64,000 nt of DNA from Limonium bicolor (taxonomy: Eukaryota; Streptophyta; Magnoliopsida; Caryophyllales; Plumbaginaceae): positions 301,392,167-301,456,166 of the forward strand of contig CM041779.1 in the NCBI GenBank assembly GCA_023374045.1. Reading direction: 5' to 3'. Of this stretch, positions 1 through 13,230 are shown one piece after another. The position numbers were made by a program, and so were the translations under genes. The notes beneath the pieces were generated by a model. That model saw nothing but the letters and a program-made list of their open reading frames with translations, was not told the DNA's origin and searched no databases. Position 1 is the stretch's first letter. Each line of letters begins with the position of its first letter.

Positions 1-418
1 TTATTATTCTTCATCTTTGTCTGTTTCGCAGGAAAACAGACTTTTGGAAGTGTTAAGAAGGAACAAGGGAGCTTTGGGATGGTCAGTGGCAGATATTAAA
101 GGGATTAATCCAGGGTTCTGCACCCATCGAATTTACATGGAAGATAGTATCAAGCCAGTGAGGCAGCCCTAGAGGAGATTAAACCCAAACCTGAAGGAAG
201 TAGTGAAAGCTGAGGTTTTGAAGCTCTTGGATGCAGAAATCATTTATCCCATCTCCGATAGCCGCTGGGTTTCTCCTGTGCAAGTTGTTCCCAAGAAAGG
301 GGAATAGTGGCAGTGCCCAATGAGAAAGGTGAATTGGTGCCCGAAGACAAACCACTGGCTGGAGGAGTGCATCGATTACCGGCGTTTGAACGAAGCCACA
401 AGGAAGGACCACTTCCCG
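1..418 (+). pseudogene. Athila-like pol, N-terminal reverse transcriptase part (copy A, 5' piece)
   Basis: This piece encodes the segment between protease and reverse transcriptase and the first reverse transcriptase blocks. Readable motifs are GALGWSVADIKGINPGFC, then DSRWVSPVQVVPKK and a YRRLNEATRKDHFP-like stretch in shifted frames. It matches copy B at about 24757-25166 almost base for base. The reading frame is broken by a TAG at 170-172, present at the same place in copy B (24926-24928), and by small indels. It stops at base 418, where the LARD-type element is inserted, and resumes at 13880. In the family this region lies in the pol polyprotein that copies element RNA to DNA in cytoplasmic particles. 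The upstream part is outside the window. Confidence 0.85.
414..418 (+). repeat. Target site duplication TCCCG, left
   Basis: TCCCG flanks the LARD-type element here and again at 13875-13879. Copy B has the uninterrupted site near 25165-25170 (cttcccgctatcg), which confirms a 5-bp duplication typical of Ty3/gypsy integration. Confidence 0.9.
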
Positions 419-2384
419 TTTAATGCCCCGGATCTAAAAATGGGGATTTAATTACTCTAATAAGATTATTAAGGGCCTAATTGTGCCTACAGAGTATTGG
501 AAAAAAGAATAAAACCAAAAGAAGAGAGAAAACGCTTGAAAAGCGAAAAACGCTAAAACGCGTATTAAATGAATAAAGGGAAAATATGATCTCGTAAGGG
601 TCTGAGATGGATTCCTAAGGCTTAATTACACCTAATTATTATGTGGGAATAATTCCCGAAGGAAACGGATCCAAATAATGGATTAAAAATGCTAACGGAG
701 TTTTAAGCACATTTTTCGAGAAAACCCGAAAACGTGACTTTAAGTGGTCAAACGGACCCGTAAAAATTATAGTTGATTAAATAACTATAAATAAGTATTA
801 ATGGAAGCTTAATAACCATTAAAATTAATTAAACGAGAAAATTCCGAAAAAACGGGCCCGGTGAGTGAATAGTGACGAAACCAGGAGACGAGACGCGTAA
901 ATTCGAAAAGTCGAAAAACGACCCGGGCTATTAATTAATGTGGGCCGGTTTTTAATTAGTGTGTACACACACATTAATAGCTTGCTAGCTATTTAGAAAT
1001 AAAAAGACAAATAATAATAAGAAAGCAAATAGTATAACGCTAAAAAGTAAAGTAAAGTACTTACCTCTCATTTCTCCTTCTTCATTCACGATTAGTCCCA
1101 GAGCCTTGCAACTTCTCCTTCCTCTGTAAATCGCGACACCAACAGCACCTCACCCTCATCTTGCCTCCCCTCTATCTAGCTCATTTCTCCACCGAATCAC
1201 ACGAAATTGGTACCGTTGAACTCGTCTCGGTGAGAGCTTCGATCTCCACCCAACAAAGTTTCGATTCCTCCGTTCTCATTTCCATTGACGTTGGAGCTTT
1301 TGAAGATTGAAGAGTGATTCCAACCCTTCTTCTCCTTCCTTAGCGTACGACCTTAAGTATAAATAAGTAAGTATGTACACCATTTCAAGCTTATTCTACC
1401 ATTTGTGAGACTTTTTCCCTCACGTGGAAATTTTCCCTCATTTCAGTCGAACGGTGAGTTTTTGTGGGTATTGGAAAAACTTCTCCAATTGATTGCCAAG
1501 CCATCCATTTGGTTTCTCTAAGGTAAAATCTAGATTAAACTTTGAAAACTAGCACTTAATATATATATATTAGGTTTTGTGGAGGAAAATAAATTGATTG
1601 TTGAATGTGTGTGATTGGCGGTGATTGTAGTTGGCAATCAATAGCCTTGTGTGGTGTGGAAAACAAGAAGAGAAAGAGAGAACAAGAGAAAGAGGAAGAA
1701 GAGGAGTGAAAACTGAAAGTGAAACAAGGTAAAGAGCTTACCTTGTATTGGTTTAGTTCTTTGCGAAATTGATGTGGGTATCGAACGAATAACTTTGGGC
1801 TTGTGTGTCCTTGGTACTGCAATATTGTAGTTTGAAACAGAATGTATTAATGTGTTTAAGTGTGAAAAATAAACCTAGAAGTTAAGCTAACATACATGTG
1901 TGAATAAATGGATTTTGATGTGGTTTTGAGGTTTAAACCAAACAGGGGAGAAGAAGTGCTTGTGAGTTGATTTTAGTGTGGTGAAAATGCTTAGGAAAGA
2001 AAGTAGGTGCTGTCAAAATTTGCCTAGGAATGGATAAGTTTGGGTGTTTGATTAATGGATTGAAAACCAAACTAAGAGGAAGTGTGTTAGTAGTGGAAAT
2101 AATGTCATTGAGTGCTAGGAATGGCATTATTGTGTGGAGTATGGGATGTTGAGACAATACCAAAATCTGTTACAAGTTAGAAGAACAAGAGAACCAATTA
2201 TGATATTTAAGTGATTTCGGGCAAGAATTTGAGTAAGGGTTTAACCCATGATTTGAAGAGGTTTAGGGCATGATTAAAGGTGATTAATCATGTAGGAATC
2301 TTGTGGAAATATTAGGGAAAGATTGGGTGTGGATTAAGGATTGAATTGGGGTTGAAAAATGTTGTATGTTGCAGGTTTTAGCAG

Positions 2385-2564
2385 GGTCCGGGACCTAGTC
2401 CATGGACAAGGACCCGGACCACCCCCTATTTTTATGTCGAGAGTACACACCATGTTGGTCCGGGACTTGGGATAGGGACAAGGTCCCGGACCATGGTAGA
2501 AAATTCGCCGAGAGTTGCATCTTCAGTTGGTCCGGGACTTAGGGTGAGGACCAAGTCCCAGACC
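2385..2564 (+). repeat. Array of three 36-nt dyad modules, 72-nt period (LARD 5' LTR)
   Basis: Units lie at 2385-2420, 2457-2492 and 2529-2564, each exactly 36 nt and starting exactly 72 nt apart. Each begins GGTCCGGGAC and ends CCCGGACC or a near variant, so it can fold on itself. GTCCG sits at unit positions 2-6 and CGGAC (CAGAC in unit 3) at 31-35; unit 1 also has GTCC at 14-17. The 36-nt spacers are mostly unlike each other. Confidence 0.9.
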
Positions 2565-3810
2565 ACCCCCAGAATCCTACAGAGAGTGTTTTAAAGGTTT
2601 TAAATGATGGGGGTTTGAATGTTAATGATGTTATAAGATGTTAAGGCCTTGTTTGGTGACATGTAAAGGCCCTAGGAAGTGTGAGAAAGTGTTATAAGTG
2701 ATTGAGAAGTGAGAACTCAAATTAATAAAAAAAAAAACCGAGAAAACGGGATAACGGGGTAACTGCGGGAGTAACATTTTATTATGTTCCGTATGATATT
2801 AGTATTAATAATATGTTGAAACATTATCAGAGAACGTGCGTGACCCGAGCTTGGTGAGATGACACGGTAAAAGTAAAAACCCCGGTGAAAGGTATGATTT
2901 TCTCATGCCCCGTATGCTAACCGAGTTACTCTGATTTGTGTGTTTGTTTGCCGGCTTAATCAAGATTAAAGCATGAAAATAATCCCTTGTTTGATTAAGT
3001 ATGCTTTATTGTATGTTGTATGAACTAACATACTTGTATGCCGGTGTGGTCTAACATAGTGCATAGACCGACTTATAGAGAGTAGTGATTGACTAGAAAC
3101 CCGTAGATCGGGTAGTCTCACGAACAATGGTAACATGTAAACACACACAAGCTATCGATTAAAGTATAACGATAACACAAACATATGAACTCCCTAGAAC
3201 GTGAGGAGATGTACGGGTTGAGTAAATACCCGATAACGGTTAGAAAACCTTATTGAAACAATCCACGGAATAAATATGAGTGGAGAGATAAATGAACCTC
3301 CATCGAGAGGATTGAAGTTAGTCCAATAATGTGAACTTATAAGAAAGGTAAAAGGACCTAAGGGACTATGTAACTTCCTTGAGACATGGTCGACCTCCTA
3401 TATGAGGATTTTACCCGGCATAAGGAAATATCCGAATGTACAAGCATATGATTGTGAGGGTAACCCTTAACCTAAGATTACCCGAATTTAAGTAAAGTTC
3501 CCAAGGTCATTAGAAACATCGAGAATGATGCTTCTAGACTAATATACATGATATTATTATAACTACGAGAGAGGAGTGTATGGGAACGAGAGTAGTCGAG
3601 AGTAGTCGGACCTAAGTAAAAGAGATAGGAACTAAGAGAGAGTTCCGTGAGCTAGTTGAACCTTCCCACCATGCTAGACCCAGAGTAGGGTCGAAACCAG
3701 GGAAGTAGACTATGCTAGAGAGCCATGAGTTTTGGCCTAAGTATGTATTAAGAGTAACAAGCGAGACGTAGGAGACCTGTAGTGTCTCGGGAATCTACAA
3801 GAGCTTGAGT

Positions 3811-3980
3811 ATAAATAACCCAAGAGTGTGGGTGAGATAATGAGTGTAAATAACCCAAGAGTATGGGTGAGATAATGGGAATAAGTAACCCGAGAGTGTG
3901 GGTGAGTATAGTACGAGTAGCCCAAGAGAATGGGTGTGTATATGAATAAGTAACCCGAGAGAGCGGGTGAGGTATTGAAT
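3811..3980 (+). repeat. Tandem repeat of about 35 bp, five units
   Basis: Imperfect units of the type aataACCCgagagtgtGGGTgag repeat about five times. Each has an ACCC/GGGT inverted pair around an 8-nt loop. The same array is in the 3' LTR (13064-13230). Confidence 0.85.
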
Positions 3981-4622
3981 AAGTAAACAAGGCATAGTGA
4001 GGAATAACCCTCAATGCCTAAGAGTAACCAGTTACCACTAACAACATTGTTATGTTAGTAGGAATCGTGTTCCGTGATTGGATGTAGATTCCTTGTGTAA
4101 TATACATATATATTGTATTGCCATGATGCATGTTGTTTGATTAAAATGAACTCCATGTATATCCGACCCAAGGTAGTCGGTGTACCGCTGTTAGCACGCG
4201 GTATATGCGAATTTCATATTCAGCGTAAGCTGACCCCCTAGGGGGAACGTTTTTTTAGTGCAGGTACTTGAAGCTGACCACCGTTCGAGAGAGTAGGACG
4301 GGACAGCTATGAAGCGTGGGTAGTTAGATCGCAATTACTTATGCGTTTGAATGAGGTGTAAGTCCGAGTATGTTATCGGCATCCGTGTATTGTAGACTCG
4401 GTATAGTAAAGAAGTGAAATGAGTATTGTATTTGTATGAAGTACTCGGTTGTTCCAGTTCATCAGACCGTTACGGTATGTAAGAAAGGCCTGGTTAGCCA
4501 CATGGGTGGCTAACGGCGTTGTTTCACCCTCGTTGTAAATTAGAGTTCCGCTGTGCGAGTAAGAGTAATTAGAGAAGGTCTAAGAGGTAATGACGAGATT
4601 AACGGTTGGGGTGTTACAAAAA

Positions 4623-4649
4623 TGGTATCAGAGCGAAGTATCGCTCTGA
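4623..4649 (+). promoter_or_regulatory. Primer binding site with overlapping hairpin
   Basis: TGGTATCAGAGC (4623-4634) matches the initiator-methionine tRNA primer site usual in plant chromoviruses, 4 nt after the LTR end. Bases 4628-4649 form a perfect 9-bp stem, TCAGAGCGA/TCGCTCTGA, with loop AGTA, so part of the primer site can pair internally. Confidence 0.9.
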
Positions 4650-7600
4650 TGACTGGAAATACCGAGCTTAGGAAATACCGAGTTAGGATATAGAGACTTA
4701 GGGCTAAGGGTTGAGTGGTAGCGTGAGAGATGCGCTACATAGGAACTTCCAGTATGATCTGGATACCTACAATACCATACCCGCCCTCCACAACCCCCGT
4801 ATTGAAAGCTTGGGAAAGAACGCCAGAGAGACGGGGAAACCCAATCTGGTAGTTATTTAATATTTCAATATGAATTAGAACCTATCATGTGGTAGATCCG
4901 TGAACCGGAAATCCCGGAGACGGATCCCGCTGGAACGACAATAACGCACTTAATGGCGAGGGAACGAGACATCCTAATCCAAGGAGACCAGAATTGTGGC
5001 AGCCTGGGGCGACATGCTTAGCAGTCTCGAGAACCTAGCTAGCCGAGCAGTAGCAAGAAGAAAGCACTAACCGTGCAAGAAGGCGGATAATGAGAAGCAA
5101 TGATAATAACAAAAAACCGAGACACATGTCTACGGACCGCCATAACTAAATAACACCATCAACGGTACACTAACCGACTAAGAATCTAGTCAAGAGTAGA
5201 TACACCCACCCTGCCACACTCGAAGAGGTTGCAATACCTAACGGGCACAGCTTAGACAGCTACGAGCATAGCTACGGATATACCCGAATGGATTACAAAA
5301 GTGGTACCTAAATAAGTTAAACCTCGGTAACCACAGTAAAGACGTGGGAACGAGCAACGAGGTAAAGCCCAGAATTAAAGTAATTAAGGAACTCCGAGAG
5401 TGAAGGAGCACCTAAATGAATGACAGTCATGTCAAGAGGAATGAGAATAAGCTCCAAGGAGCAGTTATCCAACTAGGGGATCAAGGAAGAGCCAACGAGG
5501 CTACCAAATACAATGTGAACAATACCGTGACCGTATGAGTTAACCTAAAAACCGCCTGTACCGCGCATTGCCACGGCAAGTGCAGTAATAATGGGACTGT
5601 TAAAAGGAACTTCAAAGAGTGACAAGTACTAGCAAGTGCCTAGATGGCGAGAGAGGCCATTATAGCATCACAAAACCCTAAAAGTTGTGAAACGAAACCT
5701 TGGGAAGGCCTAACGGCCTGACCACTGTATTGAAAGCATACCAGCCAGCGAGAAGCTAGACTGGTAAGAACAACCGGCATTGAAATGCCGTGAAGACCTT
5801 GTTTTGAAACCCAAATTTTTCTTAAGAACGCAATATTCCAAAAACCCCCGAATTTTTAAACCAAATCAGTGAACCACGGTAAGCTACATAGGACCATATA
5901 AGAGGAGTTGGCAATAGAATGCTTCACCTAGGCGTGACCGACACTACAAGTGTACACAAATGAGACATGGAACGACCGCACTCCGAAGGAGCTTGCGGGC
6001 TGACAGACCAATTATGAGTTAGTCAGGTAAGTGGTAACGTATCAATAAGATACTCCATGTATGTATACTAGTAGAGTACGGAACACGGGAAGTAGCCCAC
6101 TCCATACTACAGACGAAAGGGCCAATTCAAACAAAGACAGTTGGACACCTCGAATGACGAAGAACATAAGGAAGCTTACCAAAATAAAGGAGTCTAGAAT
6201 CCAGTAAGGTGACGGACCTAAGGATATAGCGTTAATAAGTGCGAGAAGCACAGAGTATTAAGCACAGACATGAGATATGTCTCAGGAATCAAGGAGGAAA
6301 TACCTAATAACCGGAATGGATATCAGTGTAAGCAATAAGATGAATGCCTTAATGATCATATCAATGTTTGATAAACGGGATAGAATTCCCATGTATATCT
6401 CACTAAGAGAATAACGACCTAATTAAGTAGGTAAAGGGAAAGTACTAATACTCTACCCAATAACGGGAGACATTACAACCCTAAACGGGATAGTTTGAGT
6501 TATACATAGCCAAGGCGAAGTCGCAACTGAACATAACCATAAGTCCAAGCCAGATGTAATGGCATTACTCAGTAACACCCAGGAGTAATCCGAGAAGGGT
6601 TGCCGGAGTCAACAGTAGTTGAACGAAACGTCGTGTTGAGAACACAAGTTGTTAAGTCAAACATTCGGGTAAAACCCGAAGGGACCCCACGTAACACGGG
6701 ATACCCTAGATTGCCAGAGGGCATGAACAAATATCAAGTTATTAAAGGGCCTTCCATGTATGGAGTGTGTTGAGACAACCTTATCGAAAAGCCCAGTAAT
6801 ACCTCCAAACCATTGATTGATGTACGGAGAAGATGAAACCTGTATAAACAGCCCGCATGGAGCATGGCGAGGCAATGTGGCTTATAAGCCGGAAAACTAA
6901 CTGCAACTTGTAGATCTAAACGTTGTAAACCTATGCATAGGCATAAGAGGAACAGTGGTGAATGAACCACTACCTTAGAGTGGGGATACCACTTATTATG
7001 GGGCCTATGGAGCGGCATTTGCGTGAATCCTCCAGAGAAAGGCTACCACCTAAGTATGTAATGTGAAACCGCTAGAGCGGTGTAGTAAAACTTGAGCATG
7101 TGTATGTTGCCAATGAGTATATGAACTATAGTAGAGTGTAAAGAGGAACCTCGATTGCAGCAATTCTAGACGAAGAGAAATCAGTTGAGTAGTAAACACT
7201 GTATGTGTGCAATATGAACTGCAGAGTAAGCAGTGCGCAAGTGCGCAGAGAGATTTGAGGAATAGCGTATATTGTTGAGCCAAGTGAATGGCAAGCCATC
7301 GTGTAAATGGCGAGAACACCTGGGCGGAAGCTAAAGTAGTAGCGGATGCCATAGAAATGAGAAAGACCAAGGTGCGCAGTAAGCGACCATTGTAAGAGTA
7401 TATTCAGATAGTGATTAGAGTTGATGAAGAAATGTGGTAAAGGAGACATGTTCATTCCTATCTCATGAGAGATTTACTGTCAAGGGTTTACGCTTCTGCA
7501 CTCTGTATGACTGAGTGTTTTGGTATTGCACTTGTGCGGTAATGAACGAGTGGGAGAGCCAGGAATTGAGAAATGTCAACGAAGCCTGTTGAGTGAGAAT

Positions 7601-9634
7601 TTAGAGAGATAACCGTGCGGCCGTTGGCCAAAGATGCACGAAGAATGTGGGCAGTAACCCACAGGGGCCAGGATCCATGAATGGTAAATGCAGAGTAGTA
7701 TGAATGAAGAACTCTGGTACAGAACCAAGAAACAAACATAATCCATGAGCCACTATTAAACGAGGAAGCACTACATGCTAAGTAGTAGCTTGACCTCAAC
7801 CGACAACAAGTCGGGAAAAATAAGTGAATAATCACAAAGGTATATGGAGTTATACAAAAATAGATTTCCAGGGAGCTGGAGAGAAAATCTATAATTCATC
7901 GAATTCGCATACGGTAAGAGATAACAAGCGACGATGGAAATACATTGAGAATACCAAAGGACGAGTCAAGCTCTAGTTATCAGGTCACGCAGCAGAGGCT
8001 AATGGGCCATAATTCAAGGTTAAGTATACCTGGCAGACCGATTGAAGTAGAGGCTAGAACCGAACCTTATGAGTTAATTAACGTACTGAAGTTAAACCTG
8101 CATAGTAACCGTAGTGAAACAATGTTAGTGTTGAACCTTAAAACACTTCAATCCTGAACCAATGTTCAGTGATAACATATGGTCTGTTACGCGGGCGTAA
8201 CCCCTTTTAAGGGGGGTAGGGCAAGAAACCGCTTAGAGTATGTCTTACGTATAGATGAGAAATACTATGCGCATAGCACAAAGAAAATGTTTTGATGTTT
8301 GGAACTCATGTTACATAAACATGTGTACCCATTCATTATGTAATGATGATTATCATGCATGAGAGATGCGAGTAACGAGTATTATAATTTATGAAAAGAG
8401 GAGTAGAGAGACTCCTAGGGAATGAGAATTCCTATAGTATATGTCTAGTGAGATTAGACATGAGTTATGATGAGTATGAATGGCATGAAACCGATGTGTA
8501 ACCTAAGAGGGAGTGAGTTCCCTAGGGGATTTTATTGAGAATGATTGATGGAGTGAGTTCCATCCTTTGGAGTTGTATGTTGTATGTTTTAAGTTGAGTA
8601 ATAATTTGACTAATGAGGCCACAAGTATGAATGCCTAGGCAAGATAAGTGAAACAAATAGAGAATATGGATGACTTAAGTTCCATGATAAAGATAAATTG
8701 AAACAGATTGTTTTATGAATACGACTAGAAAGAGTAAAAGATAGAAAACGAAAATGTTTGTCTATCTGATTGTTTGAAACTGATGGGAGGTGGAACTTGG
8801 TCTGCTAGCGATCAAGGGAAAACCGAACACAAATTGGGGTGGAAGGATAGTTCAACACTGATGGATCACATCAGGGTTGGATGATTCTTGAAGCTCCCTA
8901 TAAGTGGTACAAGTAATCACGCTAAGAAAAGATACAGCTACCATAAATTGGATTTGGAGTTGTGTGATGTTTTTAAAAAGAATTTTCAAACAGATTTTGA
9001 AAAAGAATTTTCTTCAAGTATGAAGATGGAAATGAAAACTGGTTTTGAAAACCGCTATCACCCGCCGATGGCTGTGGCTTAAGTCTTGATGACCGGTAGA
9101 ACGGTGGGCGTGTACTGGTTTTGAAAACCATTGCACCGTACGTGCGCGCGGTCCTAAGTGACCGGTTGGGGCGGTGTCAGTGTGTGATTTTTCCAAAGGC
9201 AGCAGGTCGGGGAGAGTACCCTGAGATGTTCCTGTGTTGAGTAAGTCAACCAGAGTGCCTGAGGATATGTATATGTGTAATGTTTGATCAGAACCGAAGG
9301 GACCGTGGGCAGAGAGAGTAAGTGCCATTTGTCATGAAACGGCGTGAACCAGAAAGAGTAAGTGTTCAACGTGACCGGTACCTGAGGATCAGTAGTATAA
9401 TACTCAACATGGATTCGAGGACTGTAGTGCCTTCTTGTCTTCGGACCGATTCCATGGAGAGAGAACAAAAAGTATTTTTGATTGCTATACATGCTGTGAT
9501 ATGTGTGAGGTATGTGTAGTATGAAATGAGACAGACTTGTGAAGTCTGTAAGGTTGTACATGTATTATAACCTTGGCATAGTACGCCCATGAGAGTAACC
9601 ATCTAGATTGACCAACTTTGAGGACAAAGTTCCT
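4650..9634 (+). other. Non-coding internal region of the LARD-type element
   Basis: About 5 kb follow the primer site. The first 100 bp resemble the leader of the element at 61203-61300 (shared phrases such as accgagttaggatata). After that I see many short ORFs on both strands, none above 115 codons and none with a retroelement motif. The longest plus-strand ones (7945-8157, 8888-9082, 9322-9519) are unrecognised and probably accidental. The end carries a gaggacaaagttcctaag phrase of the kind chromoviruses have just before the polypurine tract. Confidence 0.75.
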
Positions 9635-9646
9635 AAGGGGGGTAGA
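9635..9646 (+). promoter_or_regulatory. Polypurine tract of the LARD-type element
   Basis: AAGGGGGGTAGA lies directly before the 3' LTR, with one T between. This is the usual chromovirus plus-strand priming sequence. Confidence 0.85.
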
Positions 9647-11645
9647 TTTTAATACCCCGGATCTAAAAATGGTGATTTAATTACTCTAATAAGATTATTA
9701 AGGGCCTAATTGTGCCTAGAGAGTATTGGTAAAAAGAATAAAACCAAAAGAAGAGAGAAAACGCTTGAAAAGCGAAAAACGCTAAAACGCGTATTAAATG
9801 AATAAAGGGAAAATATGATCTCGTTAGGGTCCGAGATGGATTCCTAAGGCTTAATTACGCCTAATTATTATGTGGGAATAATTCCCGAAGGAAACGGATC
9901 CAAATAATGGATTAAAAATGCTAACGGAGTTTTAAGCACATTTTTCGAGAAAACCGGAAAACGTGACTTTAAGTGGTCAAACGGACCCGTAAAAATTATA
10001 TTTGATTAAATAACTATAAATAAGTATTAATGGAAGCTTAATAACCATTAAAATTATTTAAACGAGAAAATTCCGAAAAAACGGGCCCGGTGAGTGAATA
10101 GTGATGAAACCGGGAGACGAGACGCGTATAATTCGAAAAGTCGAAAACGACCGGGCTATTATTAATGTGGGCCGTTTTTAATTAGTGTGTACCACACATT
10201 AATAGCTTGCTAGCTATTTAGAAATAAAAAGACAAATAATAAATAAGAAAGCAAATAGTATAAAGCTAAAAAGTAAAGTAAAGTACTTACCTCTCATTTC
10301 TTCTTCATTCACGATTAGTCCTAGAGCCTTGCAACTTCTCCTTCCTCTGTAAATCGCGACACCAACAGCACCTCACCCTCATCTTGCCTCCCCTCTATCT
10401 AGCTCATTTCTCCACCGAATCACACGAAATTGGTACCGTTGAACTCGTCTCGGTGAGAGCTTCGATCTCCACCCAACAAAGTTTTCGATTCCTCCGTTCT
10501 CATTTCCATTGACGTTGGAGCTTTTGAAGATTGAAGAGTGATTCCAACCCTTCTTCTCCTTCCTTAGCGCCTTAAGGTATAAATAAGTAAGTATGTACAC
10601 CATTTCAAGCTTATTCTACCATTTGTGAGACTTTTTCCCTCACGTGGAATTTTCCTCATTTTAGTCGAACGGTGAGTTTTGTGGGTATTGGAAAAAACTT
10701 CTCCAATTGATTGCCAAGCCATCCATTTGGTTTCTCTAAGGTAAAATCTAGATAAAACTTTGAAAACTAGCACTTAATATATATATAGGTTTTGTGGAGG
10801 AAAAATAAATTGATGTTGAATGTGTGTGATGGGCGGTGATTGTAGTTGGCAATCAATAGCCTTGTTGTGGTGGTGTGGAAAACAAGAAGAGAAAGAGAGA
10901 ACAAAGAAAGAGGAAGAAGAGGAGTGAAAACTGAAAGTGAAACAAGTTAAAGAGCTTACCTTGTATTGGTTAGTTCTTTGCGAAATTGATGTGGGTATCG
11001 AATGAATAACTTGGGCTTGTGTGTCCTTGGTACTGCAATATTGTAGTTTGAAACAGAATGTATTAATGTGTTTAAGTGTGAAAAATAAACCTAGAAGTTA
11101 AGCTAACATACATGTGTGAATAAATGGACTTTGATGTGGTTTTGAGGTTTTAAACAAAACAGGGGAGAAGAAGTGCTTGTGAGTTGATTTTAGTGTGGTG
11201 AAAATGCTTAGGAAAGAAGTAGGTGCTGTCAAAATTTGCCTAGGAATGGATAAGTTTGGGTGTTTGATTATAAGGAAGAAACTAGGTGGTTTAAGAGGTT
11301 TAAGTGGTTGGTTAATGGCTTGAAAACCAAACTAAGAGGAAGAGTGTGTTAGTAGTGGAAATAATGTCATTGAGTGCTAGGAATGGCATTATTGTGTGGA
11401 GTATGGGATGGTTGAGACAATACCAAATCTGTTACAAGTTAGAAGAACAGAGAACCAATTATGATATTTAAGTGATTTCGGGCAAGAATTTGAGTAAGGG
11501 TTTAACCCATGATTTGAAGAGGTTTAGGGCATGATTAAAGGTGATTAATCATGTAGGAATCTTGTGGAAAGATTAGGGAAAGATTGGGTGTGGATTAAGA
11601 TTGAATTGGGGTTGAAAAATGTTGTATGTTGCAGGTTTTTAGCAG

Positions 11646-11823
11646 GGTCTGGGACCTAGTCCATGGACAAGGACCCGGACCACCCCCTATTTTTATGTCG
11701 AGAGTACACACCCATGTTGGTCGGGACTGGGATAGGGACAAGGTCCGGACCATGGTAGAAAATTCGCCGAGAGTTGCATCTTCAGTTGGTCCGGGACTTA
11801 GGGTGAGGACCAAGTCCCGGACC
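11646..11823 (+). repeat. Dyad-module array in the LARD 3' LTR
   Basis: This is the counterpart of 2385-2564. The three modules start near 11646, 11718 and 11788. The middle one has lost two bases (ggtcgggactgg, aaggtccgg), shortening its dyad. Confidence 0.85.
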
Positions 11824-13063
11824 ACCCCCGGAATCCTACAGAGAGTGTTTTAAAGGTTTTAAATGATGGGGGTTGAATGTTAATGATTTATAAGATGTTA
11901 AGGCCTTGTTTGGTGACATGTAAAGGCCCTAGGAAGTGTGAGAAAGTGTTAGAAGTGATTGAGAAGTGAGAACTCAAATTATAAAAGTAAAACCGAGAAA
12001 ACGGGATAACGGGTAACTGCGGGAGTAACATTTTATTATGTTCCGTATGATATTAGTATTAATAATAATGTTGAAACATTATCAGAGAACCGTGCGTGAC
12101 CCGAGCTTGGTGAGATGACACGGTAAAAGTAAAAACCCCGGTGAAAGGTATGATTTTCTCATGCCCCGTATGCATGCTAACCGAGTTACTCTGATTTGTG
12201 TGTTTGTTTTGCCGGCTTAATCAAGATTAAAGCATGAAAATAATCCCTTGTTTGATTAAGTATGCTTATTGTATGTGTATGAACTAACATACTTGTATGC
12301 CAGTGTGGTCTAACATAGTGCATAGACCGACTCATAGAGAGTAGTGATTGACTAGAAACCGTAGATCGGGTAGTCTCACGAACAATGGAAACATGCAAAC
12401 ACACACAAGCTACGATTAAAGTATAACGATAACACAAACATATGAACTCCTAGAACGTGAGGAGATGTACGGGTTGAGTAAATACCCGATAACGGTTAGA
12501 AAACCTTATTGAAACAATCCACGGAATAAATATGAGTGGAGAGATAAATGAACCTCCATCGAGAGGATTGAAGTATAGTCCAATAATGGAACTTATAAGA
12601 AAGGTAAAAGGGACCTAAGGACTATGTAACTCCTTGAGACATGGTCGACCTCCTATATGAGGATTTTACACCGGCATAAGGAAAAATCCGACTGTACAAG
12701 CATATGATTGTGAGGGTAACCCTTAAAACTAAGATTACCCGATTTAAAGTAAAGTTCCCAAGGTCATTAGAAACATCGAGAATGATGCTTCTAGACTAAT
12801 ACAGAATATATATTTATAACTCGAGAGAGGCGTGTATGGGACGAGAGTAGTCCGAGAGTAGTCGGACTAAGTAAAGAGATAGGAACTAAGAGAGAGTTCC
12901 GTGAGCTAGAACCTTCCCACCATGCTAGACCTAGAGTAGGGTCGAAACCGGGGAAGTAAGACTATGCTAGAGAGCCATGAGTTTTTGGCCTAAGTATGTA
13001 TTAAGAGTAACAAGCGAGACGTAGGAGACCTGTAGTGTCTCGGGAATCTACAAGAGCTTGAGT

Positions 13064-13230
13064 ATAAATAACCAAGAGTGTGGGTGAGATAATGAGTGTA
13101 AATAACCCAAGAGTATGGGTGAGATAATGGGAATAAGTAACCCGAGAGTGTGGGTGAGTATAGTACGAGTAGCCCAAGAGAATGGGTGTGTATATGAATA
13201 AGTAACCCGAGAGAGCGGGTGAGGTATTGA
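13064..13230 (+). repeat. Tandem repeat of about 35 bp (LARD 3' LTR copy)
   Basis: Five ACCC...GGGT units match those at 3811-3980, with one base lost in the first unit (accaagagtgtgggt). Confidence 0.85.

Larger units (their letters stand above)
419..4618 (+). repeat. 5' LTR of the LARD-type element (4200 bp)
   Basis: It starts TTTAATGCCCC and ends GGGTGTTACA. The start lacks the canonical TG, and the 3' LTR shows the same TTTAAT start. The first 500 bp resemble the minus-strand LTR fragment at 48607-49122. It contains a CT-rich stretch at 1070-1340 that looks like a transcribed leader, a 72-bp-period hairpin array (2385-2564) and a tandem repeat (3811-3980). Compared with the 3' LTR it lacks about 45 bp near 2050. 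ORFs within it are short and look accidental. Confidence 0.9.

Noticed and set aside
2385..2564. CRISPR-like geometry: 36-nt repeats with 36-nt spacers
   Set aside because: The repeats diverge, occur in LTRs of plant retrotransposons, have only 3-5 units and no cas genes. The resemblance is in length only.
6042..7835. Several 70-115-codon minus-strand frames in the LARD interior
   Set aside because: No motif, they overlap each other in different frames, and low stop density alone is weak evidence.
4650..9634. Decayed gag or AlkB in the LARD interior
   Set aside because: I looked for AAFHLRD, zinc-knuckle, DSGAS, RLNLTFR and HxD phrases in reading by eye and found none; a profile search could overturn this.
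11595..11853. Opposed 75-codon frames over the dyad array
   Set aside because: Both strands are open because the units are palindromic and GC-rich; not evidence of coding.
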